A stretch of DNA of 64,000 nucleotides from Mycobacterium colombiense. GTDB lineage: Bacteria > Actinomycetota > Actinomycetes > Mycobacteriales > Mycobacteriaceae. Below, piece after piece: positions 52,901 to 63,027 of this stretch. The stretch is from NCBI RefSeq assembly GCF_001665835.1, contig NZ_LZSX01000089.1, positions 62,001 through 126,000 on the forward strand. Reading direction: 5' to 3'. Both the position numbers and the translations under genes were made by a program. The number at the start of each line of letters is the position of its first letter. The first letter of the stretch is position 1. The notes below the pieces were generated by a model, which saw nothing but the letters and a program-made list of their open reading frames with translations, was not told where the DNA came from and did not search any database.

Positions 52901-53187
52901 TCGCTGCTGTGGAAGTACCGCTGGATGGCCGGGAAAGCGATGTTGACGATGGTGGAGTCGAGGAATGCGAGGAAGGCGCCGAAAGCCGCGACCAGCAGCA
53001 CTGCTGTCGGGGAGGGCTGTCGACGTCGAGTGAGCGGGGCGGGGGGCCGGCCCGTCCGGAGACGTCTCCGGCTCAAGCCGGTGTCTGGATCGACGACTCT
53101 GCCGGCCCGGCCATCCCCGTTCGTCGTCGCGCGCTCTGCAGTGCGCCTCGGGGTAGTCCGGGCTGTGACAGCAATTCTGTGCGTCAT
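49906..53187 (-). CDS. MFS transporter fused to cNMP-binding and patatin lipase domains
   Basis: A 1093-residue fusion. Residues about 60-535 are a 14-helix drug-efflux-type MFS domain (LDSTIVNIAFPAIQ, GGRIADLLGRKR). Residues about 555-675 are a cyclic-nucleotide-binding domain; GELGLLIDAPRSASIRA (622-637) matches the phosphate-binding cassette, with Arg at about 631. Residues 828-1093 form a patatin domain with oxyanion motif SGGAARAFAHLG, nucleophile GTSMG (Ser866) and HVDGG (Asp980). M. tuberculosis Rv3239c and Rv3728 have the same order as I recall. ATG 53187 has GGAGG 6 bases upstream; the frame starts at 53244. First gene of the operon with two degV genes and the cyclase. Confidence 0.93.
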   Translation of the reverse strand: MTHRIAVTARTTPRRTAERATTNGDGRAGRVVDPDTGLSRRRLRTGRPPAPLTRRRQPSPTAVLLVAAFGAFLAFLDSTIVNIAFPAIQRYFHSSDISSLSWVLNAYNIAFAAFLVAGGRIADLLGRKRMFIYGVVLFTVASALCAAADTVGQLVAFRVLQGIGAAVLVPASLALVVESFDEARRAHGVGLWGAAAAIASGLGPPIGGALVEASSWRWVFLVNLPLGAVAVVVARRGLVESRASGRRRVPDLRGAALLAIGVGCLTLGLVKGPDWSWVSPATIGSFLAAVVAMLGFLMSSRRHPTPLIEPAFLRIRSFTAGNTLTLIASAGFYAYLLTHVLFLNYVWGYNLLRAGLAVAPAAFVAAVVAAVLGRVADRHGYRLIIIAGALIWTGSLLWYIERVGSKPDFLGQWLPGQMLQGIGVGATLPMLGSAALGGLAAGGSYATASAVVSSTRQLGAVIGIALLVIVVGTPAHGATEATLRRGWVLAAVCFALVAIGGVLLGRTRHVAAIAGESEPPPRLGSPGSRSAPGLVSLPAEIRQTADGEADPLGALPLFAGLDPSALAELREHAEQVELEAGSYLFHAGEASDSLYVVRNGRLQVLQNDVVTTELGRGEVVGELGLLIDAPRSASIRAVRDSTLVRLTKTQFQSIADSGVLGAMVRVLATRLHQAPPPAVPRAATPEAVVAIVGVDADAPVSLVATELVTALSGRLQVVDPGRVDRDGLDRAERVADKVVLHAAANDADWRDFCVRSADRVVLVATRPAPPVAPLPVRAAGADLVLAGPPAAREHRHLWEELITPRSVHTVRAGHATADLRPLAARIAGRSVGLILSGGAARAFAHLGVLDELEAAGVAVDRYAGTSMGAIIAALAATGKDAAAVDANMYEYFIRSNPTSDYTLPSKGLIRGRRTLGALDSVFGGQLVEELPKEFRCVSVDLLARRAVVHRRGQLADVVGCSLRVPGLYAPVVYNGALHVDGGVLDNLPVMTLARHEGPLIAVSIGTGQQATPASATRLPRSPRVPNVVDTLMRTMTIGSAMASTAVLQRADLAIHPDTSTIGFLEWHQIDRAREAGRIATREALPRIMEVVGG

Positions 53188-53468
53188 GGCGCACCTCCAC
53201 TGTGAGGCGGTTGCGACTCTGACCGCGTCGCAATTGTCGCTCAAGCGCCCGTGCTGAGTTCGAAAATCTACTAATTACTGTTGTGAAAATTAACAAGCGG
53301 CGACCGATTCACGGCTGAGCACGGCTCCAATCCGGCCGACACCACTGCATACCTCACGTTGCCCTCGAAGCCGCCGAACAGCGCGGGCCGCGGATAGCCG
53401 CGAAAACCATTGCGCGCGAGTCCAATACGTTGACAGCGCTTCGCCCGCTTTGGATCGTTGTCGAGCAC

Positions 53469-56111
53469 TTAGGCCAGCGTGACCAGGCCGAGCTCGTTGC
53501 TGGCCGCCAGCATCGGGTTGTGCGGCAGCACGCGCACGGTGTAGCCGACCGATCCCGCCAGCGGCAGTGGGGTCGTCGTCGAGAAGACCTGGTTGCCGCC
53601 CTCGGCGGTGCCGGTGTAGGACATCTCGACGGTGATCGGCTCCAGCAGCGCATCGCTTGAGTCGACGCGGCCCACCACCGCCTGGACGGTGACCTCGTCG
53701 GGCGCCAGGCCGGCCAGTTGCACGGTGGCGGTCAGGGTCAGCTTGGAGCCCAGCACCGGGGTGTCCGGCAGACCGGTGCTGTCCACGTCGGTGATGACGA
53801 TCTTGGGCCATGCCTCCTGGGCGCGCCGGCGGTAGGCGGCCAGCTCACGGGCCGCGCCGAACTCGCCGCCGCCCGCCGCGTCGTCGGCGGGTGCGATCGT
53901 CTTGCGCAGCGACTGCGCGGCGGGCGTGTAGTACTGCTCGACGTAGTCGCGCACCATGCGCGACGCCAACACTTTTGGACCGAGCGTCTGCACCGTGTGG
54001 CGCACCATTTCGATCCAGCGCGGCGGCACGCCGTGTTCGTCGCGTTCGTAGAATTTCGGCGCCACGGCCTCTTCCAGCAACGTGTAGAGCCCGCTGGACT
54101 CCAGGTCGTCGCGCCGGTCCTCGTCGGCCACACCGTCGGCAGACGGTATCTCCCAACCATTTTCGCCGTCGTACCATTCGTCCCACCAGCCGTCGCGGAT
54201 GGACAGGTTCAGCCCGCCGTTGAGTGCGCTCTTCATTCCCGAAGTGCCGCAAGCCTCCAACGGCCGCAGCGGATTGTTAAGCCAGACGTCGCAGCCCCAA
54301 TACAGCAGCCGCGCCATGGACATGTCGTAGTCGGGCAGGAACGCGATGCGGTGGCGCACCGCGGGCCGGTCGGCGAAGCGCACCACCTGCTGGATCAGCG
54401 CCTTGCCGCCGTCGTCGGCGGGGTGCGACTTCCCGGCGACGATCAACTGGATCGGCCGTTCCGAGTCGAGTAGCAGCTGTTCCAGCCGATCCGGATCACG
54501 CAGCATCAGCGTCAGCCGCTTGTAGGTCGGCACCCGCCGGGCGAACCCGATGGTCAGCACCTCTGGGTCGAAGGCCGTTGCGATCCAACCTAATTCGGCG
54601 TCCGAAGCGCCCCGTTCCAGCCAGGAGCGACGTAGCCGCTGCCGGACGTCGTCGACCAGCAGGGACCTCAGCTGCGAGCGGATCCACCACAGGTGGCCCG
54701 CGTCGACCTGCTTGAGGCGCAGCCAAACACCCGGATCGCTGAACGAATCCGACCCGGCCAGCTCACGACCCAGCTGCAGCCACTGCGGCGCCGCCCACGT
54801 GCGCGCATGAACCCCGTTGGTGATCGCGCCGATCGGCACCTCACTCGCGTCGAAGCCCGGCCACAGTTCGTTGAACATCGACCGGCTCACCCGGCCGTGC
54901 AGTGACGACACACCGTTGGCGCGCTGGGCCAGCCGCAGACCCATGTGCGCCATGTTGAATTTGGTGGGGTCGTCTTCGGCGCCGAGCGCCAGGATGCGGG
55001 CCGTCGGCACCCCGGGCAGCAACACGGGCGTGCCATCGGATGTCGGGGCCTTCTGGCCGGATTCGGCCTCATCGCCGGCGTGGTCGTCGAAGTAGAGCCG
55101 CACCATTTCGATGGGGAACCGGTCGATGCCGGCGGGTACCGGGGTGTGGGTGGTGAACACCGTGCTGGAGCGCACCACGGTCAGCGCGGTGTCGAAGTCC
55201 AATCCCGGACCGGTCATAAGCTCGCGGATGCGTTCCGCTCCGAGGAAACCCGCGTGGCCCTCGTTCATGTGGAACACCTCGGGTGCGGGCAGGCCGTGGA
55301 TGTCGGTGAAGGCACGGATCGCCCGGACCCCACCGATGCCGGCCAGGATTTCCTGCCTCATCCGGTGTTCCTGGTCGCCCCCGTACAGGCGGTCGGTGAC
55401 GCCACGCAGATCGTGCTCGTTCTCCGGGACGTCGGAATCCAGCAACAACAGCGGAACCCGGCCCACCTGCGCGACCCAGATCCGGGCGTGCAGCTGCGCG
55501 GAGTCGGGCAGCATCAGCTCGACCAGGGCGGGCTCGCCGGTCGCATCGGTCAACAGCCGCAACGGCAGACCCTGCGGGTCCAGCGATGGGTAGGTCTCGT
55601 TCTGCCAGCCGTCGGCGGTCAGCGACTGACGGAAATAGCCGGAGCGGTAGTAGAGCCCCACCGCCACCAGCGGCACGCCCAGATCTGACGCCGACTTCAG
55701 GTGATCGCCGGCAAGGATTCCCAAGCCACCGGAGTAGTTGGGCAACACTTCGGCGATGCCGAACTCCATCGAGAAGTAGGCGATCGCGGCCGGCATTTCG
55801 GCGCCCTGCTCCTGCCGCTGCTGGTACCACAGCGGGCGGCTCAGGTAATCGTTCAGATCGGCGGTGAGCGCGTCGAGCCGGCCCAGGAATGCCTCATCCA
55901 TCGCCAACTCGTCGAGCCGCGCCGGGTTCACCGCGCCCAGCAACGCCACCGGATCGCTGCCGCACCGCTCCCAGAGCTCGGGGTCGATGGTCGCGAAAAG
56001 CTCCTGGGTGGGTTTGTCCCATGACCAACGCAGGTTGGTCGACAGCTGGTCCAGCGCGGTCAGACGCTCCGGAAGGTGAGCACGGACGGTAAACCGGCGG
56101 AGGGCTTTCAC
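53469..56111 (-). CDS. glgP: alpha-glucan phosphorylase
   Basis: An 880-residue glycogen/maltodextrin phosphorylase of the short bacterial type that releases glucose-1-phosphate. Landmarks: ALDQLSTNLRWSW, IAYFSMEFGIAEVLPNYSGG, HMNEGHAGFL, FTTHTPVPAGIDRF, and the PLP lysine in ACGTSGMKSALNGG. Divergent from glgE with a 221-bp promoter region in which I see no clear operator. In M. tuberculosis it is next to dinG; here four genes intervene. The downstream 281 bp, before the transporter gene, contains nothing recognisable. Confidence 0.96.
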   Translation of the reverse strand: MKALRRFTVRAHLPERLTALDQLSTNLRWSWDKPTQELFATIDPELWERCGSDPVALLGAVNPARLDELAMDEAFLGRLDALTADLNDYLSRPLWYQQRQEQGAEMPAAIAYFSMEFGIAEVLPNYSGGLGILAGDHLKSASDLGVPLVAVGLYYRSGYFRQSLTADGWQNETYPSLDPQGLPLRLLTDATGEPALVELMLPDSAQLHARIWVAQVGRVPLLLLDSDVPENEHDLRGVTDRLYGGDQEHRMRQEILAGIGGVRAIRAFTDIHGLPAPEVFHMNEGHAGFLGAERIRELMTGPGLDFDTALTVVRSSTVFTTHTPVPAGIDRFPIEMVRLYFDDHAGDEAESGQKAPTSDGTPVLLPGVPTARILALGAEDDPTKFNMAHMGLRLAQRANGVSSLHGRVSRSMFNELWPGFDASEVPIGAITNGVHARTWAAPQWLQLGRELAGSDSFSDPGVWLRLKQVDAGHLWWIRSQLRSLLVDDVRQRLRRSWLERGASDAELGWIATAFDPEVLTIGFARRVPTYKRLTLMLRDPDRLEQLLLDSERPIQLIVAGKSHPADDGGKALIQQVVRFADRPAVRHRIAFLPDYDMSMARLLYWGCDVWLNNPLRPLEACGTSGMKSALNGGLNLSIRDGWWDEWYDGENGWEIPSADGVADEDRRDDLESSGLYTLLEEAVAPKFYERDEHGVPPRWIEMVRHTVQTLGPKVLASRMVRDYVEQYYTPAAQSLRKTIAPADDAAGGGEFGAARELAAYRRRAQEAWPKIVITDVDSTGLPDTPVLGSKLTLTATVQLAGLAPDEVTVQAVVGRVDSSDALLEPITVEMSYTGTAEGGNQVFSTTTPLPLAGSVGYTVRVLPHNPMLAASNELGLVTLA

Positions 56112-56332
56112 GCGTTCCTACCTTACTGAGGTTCCCGGCCCGCGCACTGCGACGGGAAGGGCCGCGTTTCCCCGCCGGTGTGTGACCGATGACTAGGGTG
56201 GGTATCGGGTAGTTATCGGGGTCGCAACGATGCCTCCCCGCACAGAAATTTTCCCCACGACAGGAAGTTTCCCGACGAGCGGCATTCCGCACGGAGCACA
56301 CCGCGGGATCGGCCGCACACAATCGGAACGGA

Positions 56333-58432
56333 GTGGTGGTGCCCGGTCGTGTCGAGATCGATAACGTCCAGCCGGTCGTTTCCTGTGGCGCGTATCCCGC
56401 GAAAGCCGTAGTCGGCGAAGTCGTGCCGGTGAGCGCCGCGGTGTGGCGGGAAGGCCACGAGGCGGTCGCGGCGACCCTGGTCGTGCGCTACCACGGGTCT
56501 GGCTATCCGCAGGTAACCGAGACCCGTCGCGTCAAGGCGGTTCAGGCTCCGGAAAAGCCGGTGACCGAACGCGACGGCAAGGTGGACCAGCAACGGATCA
56601 AACCGCTGCTGCTACCGATGACGATGGGCCTGGAGCCCTACGTTTTCCACGGTCAATTCACCCCCGATCAGGTCGGGTTGTGGACGTTCCGGGTCGACGG
56701 GTGGGGCGACCCGATTCATTCGTGGCGCCACGGGGTGGTCGCCAAACTGGACGCCGGTCAGGGTGAGACCGAACTGTCCAACGATCTTCTGATCGGTGCG
56801 GGGCTATTCGAGCGCGCGGCGACGGGAGTGCCGCGCGCACTGCGCGAACCGCTGTTGGCCGCCGCCACCGCGTTGCGCAAGCCCGGCGACCCGGTGACCC
56901 GGACCGCGCTGGCGCTGGGGCCGGAGATCGAGGAAATCCTGGCCGACTACCCGTTACGCGATCTGGTCACCCGGGGCGAGCAGTACGGCGTCTGGGTGGA
57001 CCGGCCACTTGCCCGGTTCGGCTCCTGGTACGAGATGTTTCCCCGCTCGACCGGCGGCTGGGACGCCGAGGGCAACCCGGTGCACGGCACCTTCGCCACG
57101 GCCGCCGCCCAGCTTCCGCGCATCGCGGCAATGGGATTCGACGTCGTCTACCTGCCGCCGATCCACCCGATCGGCAAGGTACATCGCAAGGGCCGCAACA
57201 ACTCCCCCACCGCGGCCCCCGGGGATGTGGGATCGCCCTGGGCGATCGGCAGCGACGAGGGCGGCCATGACGCCGTGCACCCGGATCTGGGCACCATCGA
57301 GGATTTCGACGCCTTCGTCGCCGCGACGCGCGAGCTGGGCATGGAGGTGGCGCTGGACCTGGCGCTGCAGTGCGCGCCGGATCACCCCTGGGCGCGCGAC
57401 CATCGCAACTGGTTCACCGAATTGCCCGACGGCACCATCGCTTACGCGGAAAACCCACCGAAGAAATACCAGGACATCTATCCGATCAATTTCGACAACG
57501 ACCCGGCCGGCCTCTACGACGAGGTGCTTCGGGTGGTCCGGCACTGGATGGACCACGGCGTCAAGTTCTTTCGCGTCGACAACCCGCACACCAAGCCGCC
57601 GGATTTCTGGGCCTGGCTGATCGCCACGGTCAAGGCCATCGACCCCGACGTGCTGTTCTTGTCCGAGGCCTTCACACCGCCGGCCCGCCAGTACGGCCTG
57701 GCCAAACTGGGCTTCACCCAGTCCTACAGCTACTTCACCTGGCGCACCGCGAAGTGGGAGCTGACCGAATTCGGCAACGATATCGCCAACCTCGCCGACT
57801 TCCGCCGACCCAACCTGTTCGTGAACACCCCCGACATCCTGCACGCGATCCTGCAGCACAACGGGCCCGGCATGTTCGCCATCCGCGCGGTGCTGGCGGC
57901 GACGATGGGGCCGGCGTGGGGCGTGTATTCGGGCTACGAACTGTTCGAGCACCGCGCGGTGCGGGAAGGCAGCGAGGAATACCTGGACTCGGAGAAGTAT
58001 GAGTTGCGGCCCCGCGATTTCGCGGGTGCGCTCGCCGAAGGCCGGTCGCTCGAGCCATTCATCACGCAGCTCAACGTGATTCGCCGACTACATCCAGCAC
58101 TGGAGCAGATGCGCACGATCCATTTCCACAGCGTGGACAACGACGCGTTGCTCGCCTACTCGAAGTTCGACCCGGCGACCGGCGACTGCGTTTTGATGGT
58201 CGTGACGCTGAACGCGTTCGGCGCCGAGGAAGGGATGCTGTTTTTAGATATGGCCGTTTTGGGTATGGAGCCATACGAGCGTTTTTGGGTGCGCGACGAG
58301 ATCACCGGCCAGGAATTCCAATGGGGCCAGGCCAATTACGTTCGGCTCGACCCCGGGCAGGCGGTCGCGCACATCATCAACATGCCACTCATACCGTACG
58401 ACTCACGAATGACATTGCTCCGCAGGCGATGA
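56333..58432 (+). CDS. glgE: GlgE, alpha-1,4-glucan:maltose-1-phosphate maltosyltransferase
   Basis: A 699-residue GH13_3 enzyme that extends glucan with maltose-1-phosphate, which is toxic when it builds up. Landmarks: [20 protein letters not shown] at the start, [38 protein letters not shown] with the nucleophile Asp, [11 protein letters not shown] with the acid/base Glu, and [17 protein letters not shown] 56333 is the first of three adjacent GTG codons and no earlier start is in frame. It is followed by glgB 23 bp later. The adjacent M. tuberculosis order is the same. Confidence 0.96.
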   Translation: MVVPGRVEIDNVQPVVSCGAYPAKAVVGEVVPVSAAVWREGHEAVAATLVVRYHGSGYPQVTETRRVKAVQAPEKPVTERDGKVDQQRIKPLLLPMTMGLEPYVFHGQFTPDQVGLWTFRVDGWGDPIHSWRHGVVAKLDAGQGETELSNDLLIGAGLFERAATGVPRALREPLLAAATALRKPGDPVTRTALALGPEIEEILADYPLRDLVTRGEQYGVWVDRPLARFGSWYEMFPRSTGGWDAEGNPVHGTFATAAAQLPRIAAMGFDVVYLPPIHPIGKVHRKGRNNSPTAAPGDVGSPWAIGSDEGGHDAVHPDLGTIEDFDAFVAATRELGMEVALDLALQCAPDHPWARDHRNWFTELPDGTIAYAENPPKKYQDIYPINFDNDPAGLYDEVLRVVRHWMDHGVKFFRVDNPHTKPPDFWAWLIATVKAIDPDVLFLSEAFTPPARQYGLAKLGFTQSYSYFTWRTAKWELTEFGNDIANLADFRRPNLFVNTPDILHAILQHNGPGMFAIRAVLAATMGPAWGVYSGYELFEHRAVREGSEEYLDSEKYELRPRDFAGALAEGRSLEPFITQLNVIRRLHPALEQMRTIHFHSVDNDALLAYSKFDPATGDCVLMVVTLNAFGAEEGMLFLDMAVLGMEPYERFWVRDEITGQEFQWGQANYVRLDPGQAVAHIINMPLIPYDSRMTLLRRR

Positions 58433-58455
58433 AACGGACCGGAGGTGAAAGGGAC

Positions 58456-60651
58456 ATGAGCCAAGCCGATCAACTCGCTCGGACACACTTGGCGCCCGAT
58501 CCGGCCGACCTGTCGCGCCTGGTCGCTGGCACCCACCACAACCCGCACAGCATTCTGGGTGCCCACGAATATGGCGATCACACCGTCATTCGGGCGTACC
58601 GGCCGCACGCGGCCGAGGTCGTCGCGCTGGTCGGTGACGACCGATTCCCGATGCAGCACATCGAATCCGGCCTCTTCGCCGTCGTGTTGCCGTTCGTCAA
58701 CCTGATCGACTACCGGCTGCAGCTCACCTACGAGGGTGTCGAGCCGTACATCGTCGCCGACGCATACCGCTTCCTGCCGACGCTGGGCGAGGTCGACCTG
58801 CACCTGTTCGGGGAGGGACGCCACGAACGGCTCTGGGATGTCCTTGGCGCACATCCCCGCTCCTTCACCACGGCCGACGGTGTGGTCACCGGCGTGTCGT
58901 TTGCGGTGTGGGCGCCCAACGCCAAGGGCATCAACCTGATCGGTGAGTTCAACGGCTGGACCGGCAGCGACGCCCCGATGCGGGCCCTGGGCTCATCGGG
59001 CGTCTGGGAGCTGTTCTGGCCCGGGTTCCCCCTCGACGGGTTGTACAAGTTCCGAGTGCACGGCGCCGACGGCGTCGTGACCGAGCGGGCCGACCCGATG
59101 GCGTTCGCCACCGAGGTGCCGCCGCACACCGCCTCGCGGGTGACGCGCAGCGAGTACACCTGGCAAGACGCCGACTGGATGACCGAACGTCCGCAGCGCA
59201 ACCCGGTGTTCGAGCCGATGAGCACCTACGAGGTCCACCTGGGTTCCTGGCGCCCCGGGCTCAATTACCGGCAACTGGCCCGTGAACTGACGGATTACGT
59301 GGTGGAAAACGGCTTCACCCACGTCGAGCTGTTGCCGGTCGCCGAGCACCCGTTCGCCGGATCGTGGGGCTACCAGGTGACGTCGTACTACGCGCCGACG
59401 TCCCGGTTCGGTACGCCGGACGAGTTCCGCGCCCTGGTTGACGCCTTGCACCAGGCCGGCATCGGCGTGCTGGTGGACTGGGTGCCGGCGCACTTCCCCA
59501 AAGACGCGTGGGCGCTGGGCCGGTTCGACGGCACGCCGCTCTACGAGCACTCCGACCCGAAGCGCGGCGAGCAACTCGATTGGGGCACTTATGTATTCGA
59601 CTTCGGTCGCCGGGAGGTCCGTAATTTCCTGGTGGCCAACGCGCTGTTCTGGCTCGAAGAGTTCCACATCGACGGCCTGCGGGTGGACGCGGTCGCCTCG
59701 ATGCTCTACCTGGATTACTCGCGCCCCGAAGGCGGCTGGACCCCCAACATCTACGGCGGCCGGGAGAACCTGGAGGCAGTGCAGTTCCTGCAGGAGATGA
59801 ACGCGACGGTGCACAAGACCGCACCGGGCATCGTCACCATCGCCGAAGAGTCGACCTCGTGGCCCGGGGTGACGCGGCCGACTAACCTTGGCGGCCTGGG
59901 ATTTTCGATGAAGTGGAACATGGGCTGGATGCACGACACGCTCGACTACATCAGCCGCGATCCGATCTATCGCAGTTACCACCACCACGAGATGACGTTC
60001 TCGATGCTCTACGCGTTCAGCGAGAACTACGTGCTGCCGATCAGCCATGACGAGGTGGTACACGGCAAGGGCACGCTGTGGGGCCGGATGCCGGGCAACA
60101 ACCACGTCAAGGCGGCCGGGCTGCGCAGCCTGCTCGCCTACCAGTGGGCGCACCCGGGCAAGCAATTGCTGTTCATGGGACAGGAATTCGGTCAGCGCGC
60201 CGAGTGGTCCGAGGAACGCGGCCTGGATTGGTGGCAGCTCGACGAGCAGGGATTCTCCAACGGCGTCCTGCGCCTGGTCCGCGACCTCAACGACATTTAT
60301 CGCAGTCACCCGGCGCTGTGGAGCCAGGACACCGTCCCCGACGGCTACTCCTGGATCGACGCCAACGACTCTGGCAACAACGTGTTGAGCTTCCTGCGCT
60401 ATGGCAAGGACGGCTCGGTGATGGCGTGCGTGTTCAACTTCGCAGGCGCCGAGCACGGCGGATACCGACTGGGTCTGCCGTCGGCCGGCCGCTGGCGCGA
60501 GGTGCTCAACACCGACGCGACCGCCTACAACGGTTCGGGGATCGGCAACATGGGCGGCGTGGACGCCACCGAGGACCCGTGGCACGGGCGGCCGGCGTCG
60601 GCGCTGCTGGTGCTGCCGCCCACGTCGGCGCTGTGGCTAGCGCCCGAGTAA
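58456..60651 (+). CDS. glgB: 1,4-alpha-glucan branching enzyme
   Basis: A 731-residue GH13 branching enzyme that forms alpha-1,6 branches. N-terminal carbohydrate-binding modules ([38 protein letters not shown]) precede the barrel with [19 protein letters not shown] (nucleophile Asp), [17 protein letters not shown] (acid/base Glu) and [19 protein letters not shown] 58456 follows GGAGGTGAAAGG; its length equals the M. tuberculosis enzyme. It acts with GlgE in the maltosyl pathway to build alpha-glucan. Stop lies 7 bp before the convergent gene. Confidence 0.96.
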   Translation: MSQADQLARTHLAPDPADLSRLVAGTHHNPHSILGAHEYGDHTVIRAYRPHAAEVVALVGDDRFPMQHIESGLFAVVLPFVNLIDYRLQLTYEGVEPYIVADAYRFLPTLGEVDLHLFGEGRHERLWDVLGAHPRSFTTADGVVTGVSFAVWAPNAKGINLIGEFNGWTGSDAPMRALGSSGVWELFWPGFPLDGLYKFRVHGADGVVTERADPMAFATEVPPHTASRVTRSEYTWQDADWMTERPQRNPVFEPMSTYEVHLGSWRPGLNYRQLARELTDYVVENGFTHVELLPVAEHPFAGSWGYQVTSYYAPTSRFGTPDEFRALVDALHQAGIGVLVDWVPAHFPKDAWALGRFDGTPLYEHSDPKRGEQLDWGTYVFDFGRREVRNFLVANALFWLEEFHIDGLRVDAVASMLYLDYSRPEGGWTPNIYGGRENLEAVQFLQEMNATVHKTAPGIVTIAEESTSWPGVTRPTNLGGLGFSMKWNMGWMHDTLDYISRDPIYRSYHHHEMTFSMLYAFSENYVLPISHDEVVHGKGTLWGRMPGNNHVKAAGLRSLLAYQWAHPGKQLLFMGQEFGQRAEWSEERGLDWWQLDEQGFSNGVLRLVRDLNDIYRSHPALWSQDTVPDGYSWIDANDSGNNVLSFLRYGKDGSVMACVFNFAGAEHGGYRLGLPSAGRWREVLNTDATAYNGSGIGNMGGVDATEDPWHGRPASALLVLPPTSALWLAPE

Positions 60652-60658
60652 CGCCGGG

Positions 60659-61573
60659 TCAGTACAGCGCGTTGGCGAGGTTGCGCCGTCCGGCGACAAC
60701 CTCGGGATCGGCCGGGTCGAACAGTTCGAAGAGCTCGACCAGCCGGGTGCGCACCAAGGTGCGCTCGTCCCCGGATGTGCTGCGCACCAAGGCAATCAGG
60801 CGATCGAAGGCGGCGCCGACATCCTGATTGAGGAGCTGCACGTCGGCCGCCGCCAGGGCGGCTTGGATGTCACCGGGCGCGGCGTCGGCGACGGCGACGG
60901 CGTCCGGGCGTTGCGCGGTTGCGCGCGTGAGGAATTCGATTTGGCGTATCGCGCCCTTGGCTTCGGCGTTGGCCGGGTTGGCGTCCAGGATAGACTGGTA
61001 CGACGCCTTGGCGGCCTCGAAGTCGCCGTCTTCCAGCTGTTGGCGGGCCGCGGCCAGCTCGGGGTCGACCTCCTCCGGCTCGCCGGAACCCGTTGCGCCC
61101 TTGAGCTTTCCGGCGGTCGCCGAAAGGATTTGATCCAACCAGCCGCGCAACTGTTCGGCCGGCTGCATTCCCTGGAAACTCGATATCGGCTGACCGGCGG
61201 CCAGCGCCACCACCGTCGGGACCGCGTCGACACCGAAGATCTGCGCGACCCTGGGCGCGACATCGACGTTGACCGTCGTCAACGACCACTTGCCGTTGTC
61301 CTGGGCGGCCAGGCCGGCGAACGTGTCGAGCAGCTGGACGCACGCGTCGCTGCGCGGTGACCACAGCAGCACGACGACGGGCACTTCCTCGGACCGCAGC
61401 AGCACCTCGGCCTCGAAGTTGGCCTCGCTGACCGCGATGATTCCGGCGTCACCCTCGGCCGCCGACGGCGCGGACCCTCCGGGAGGGCCCGCGGACTGGG
61501 GCCGCTGCTTGAGTGCGGAGAGATCGACCGCACCAGCCAGGGCGGGACCGATAGAAGGTCGCGGACGTGTCAC
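60659..61573 (-). CDS. thioredoxin-like/TPR co-chaperone (YbbN/CnoX type)
   Basis: A 304-residue protein with an N-terminal thioredoxin fold (residues about 42-150) and a C-terminal TPR-like helical region with RQQLEDGDFEAAKASYQSIL and LFDPADPEVVAGRRNLANAL. The active site that is WCGPC in thioredoxin reads WSPRSDAC, so the first cysteine is Ser and a redox dithiol cannot form. This suits the chaperone-type YbbN/CnoX group. Cis-proline is present in DAVPTVVAL. Matches Rv1324 by position. Partner not seen. Confidence 0.85.
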   Translation of the reverse strand: MTRPRPSIGPALAGAVDLSALKQRPQSAGPPGGSAPSAAEGDAGIIAVSEANFEAEVLLRSEEVPVVVLLWSPRSDACVQLLDTFAGLAAQDNGKWSLTTVNVDVAPRVAQIFGVDAVPTVVALAAGQPISSFQGMQPAEQLRGWLDQILSATAGKLKGATGSGEPEEVDPELAAARQQLEDGDFEAAKASYQSILDANPANAEAKGAIRQIEFLTRATAQRPDAVAVADAAPGDIQAALAAADVQLLNQDVGAAFDRLIALVRSTSGDERTLVRTRLVELFELFDPADPEVVAGRRNLANALY

Positions 61574-61753
61574 GCCGTCAAGTTTGTCATGCGTATGGGC
61601 TACCCATCCACCCGGTCGCTGCGGCGCTCAGATGGCAACTCCACCCGGCGGAAAAGCGCACCGAGAAGGGCGCCAGCGGCAAATATGACGAAGATCACAA
61701 TTCGTCGTCGGCGCGTCGCGCCAGCAACGTCGGCGACAGGCCCCGAACCCTGG

Positions 61754-62935
61754 CTAACCCGCGCGCAGAATCAGGGCGTCGCCCTGCCCGCCGGCCCCAC
61801 ACAGCGCCGCCACGGCGTATCCGGAGCCCCGTCGTGACAACTCCAGGGCGGCATGCAGCGTGATCCGCGCCCCCGACATTCCGATCGGGTGACCGACGGC
61901 GATCGCGCCGCCATTGACGTTGACCAGGTCGGGGTTCACGCCCAGTTCGCGGGTCGACGCCAGCGCCACCGCGGAAAACGCCTCGTTGATCTCGATGACG
62001 TCGAGCTGGTCGACGGAGATGCCCTCACGGCCGAGCGCCTTCTTGATCGCGTTCGCCGGCTGCGACTGCAGGGTGGAGTCCGGTCCGGCCACCACTCCGT
62101 GCGCGCCGATCTCGGCCAGCCAGGTCAGCCCCATTTCCTGGGCCTTGGCCTTGCTCATCACCACGACGGCGGCCGCACCATCGGAGATCTGGGAGGCCGA
62201 ACCGGCGGTGATGGTGCCGTCGCGGCGGAATGCCGGCTTGAGGCCGGCCAGCGACTCGGCGGTGGTATTGGCCCGGATGCCCTCGTCCTCGGTGAACTGC
62301 AGCGGGTCACCTTTGCGCTGCGGGATGTTGACCGGCACCACTTCGTCGGTGAAGACGCCGTCCTTCCACGCCGCGGCCGCCTTCTGGTGGGACCGCGCAG
62401 CGAACTCGTCCTGCTCTTGTCGGGTGAATTTGTCGACGTCGTTGCGCTGCTCGGTGAGCGCGCCCATCGGCTGGTCGGTGAACACGTCGTGCAGGCCGTC
62501 GTAGGCCATGTGGTCCAGCACCGTCACGTCGCCGTATTTGTAGCCCGAGCGGCTGTCCATCAGCAGGTGCGGCGCCTTGGTCATGGACTCCTGGCCGCCG
62601 GCCACCACCACGTCGAACTCCCCGGCGCGAATGAGCTGGTCAGCCAGCGCGATGGAGTCAATGCCGGACAGACACATCTTGTTGATGGTCAGCGACGGAA
62701 CATCCCAGCCGATGCCGGCCCCGACGGCCGCCTGACGCGCCGGCATCTGGCCGGCCCCGGCGGTCAGCACCTGGCCCATGATCACGTAGTCGACCGCGGC
62801 GGCCGGCACGTTGGCCTTTTCCAGCGCGCCCGCGATCGCGATGGCCCCCAGATCGCTGGCGGAAAAGTCCTTCAGCGAACCCATCAATTTGCCGATGGGG
62901 GTCCGTGCTCCAGCAACGATCACCGACGTCGTCAT
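61754..62935 (-). CDS. fadA4: acetyl-CoA acetyltransferase (thiolase)
   Basis: A 393-residue thiolase. Nucleophile Cys in [16 protein letters not shown] (about residue 89), NEAFS in [13 protein letters not shown], catalytic His in [16 protein letters not shown] and second Cys in [15 protein letters not shown]. It interconverts two acetyl-CoA and acetoacetyl-CoA, and the position beside methylmalonyl-CoA epimerase matches Rv1323. The 180-bp region between it and the thioredoxin-like gene holds no convincing gene. ATG 62935 is divergent from the epimerase gene. Confidence 0.95.
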   Translation of the reverse strand: MTTSVIVAGARTPIGKLMGSLKDFSASDLGAIAIAGALEKANVPAAAVDYVIMGQVLTAGAGQMPARQAAVGAGIGWDVPSLTINKMCLSGIDSIALADQLIRAGEFDVVVAGGQESMTKAPHLLMDSRSGYKYGDVTVLDHMAYDGLHDVFTDQPMGALTEQRNDVDKFTRQEQDEFAARSHQKAAAAWKDGVFTDEVVPVNIPQRKGDPLQFTEDEGIRANTTAESLAGLKPAFRRDGTITAGSASQISDGAAAVVVMSKAKAQEMGLTWLAEIGAHGVVAGPDSTLQSQPANAIKKALGREGISVDQLDVIEINEAFSAVALASTRELGVNPDLVNVNGGAIAVGHPIGMSGARITLHAALELSRRGSGYAVAALCGAGGQGDALILRAG

Positions 62936-63027
62936 GACTGTCTCCTAAGGCCTGCTAGGCGCTCCCTCGACGGCCGTTTCAGCCTCCCGGAGAAGCGCAA
63001 TCTTTGCCGCCAGGTTACCGTTATGTG

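Noticed and set aside
56954-57952. 332-residue frame opposite glgE
   Set aside because: Antisense shadow of an enzyme with all catalytic motifs in the other strand.
58993-60585. 530-residue open frame on the minus strand inside glgB
   Set aside because: It is a mirror of the strongly supported glgB reading in a GC-rich sequence; no domain, no ribosome binding site and His/Val/Arg-rich composition.
61567-61863. 98-residue plus-strand frame across the fadA4 3' end and gap
   Set aside because: Arg/Pro-rich, no homology I can recognise, no ribosome binding site, and overlaps the thiolase end. The 180-bp gap is left as non-coding.
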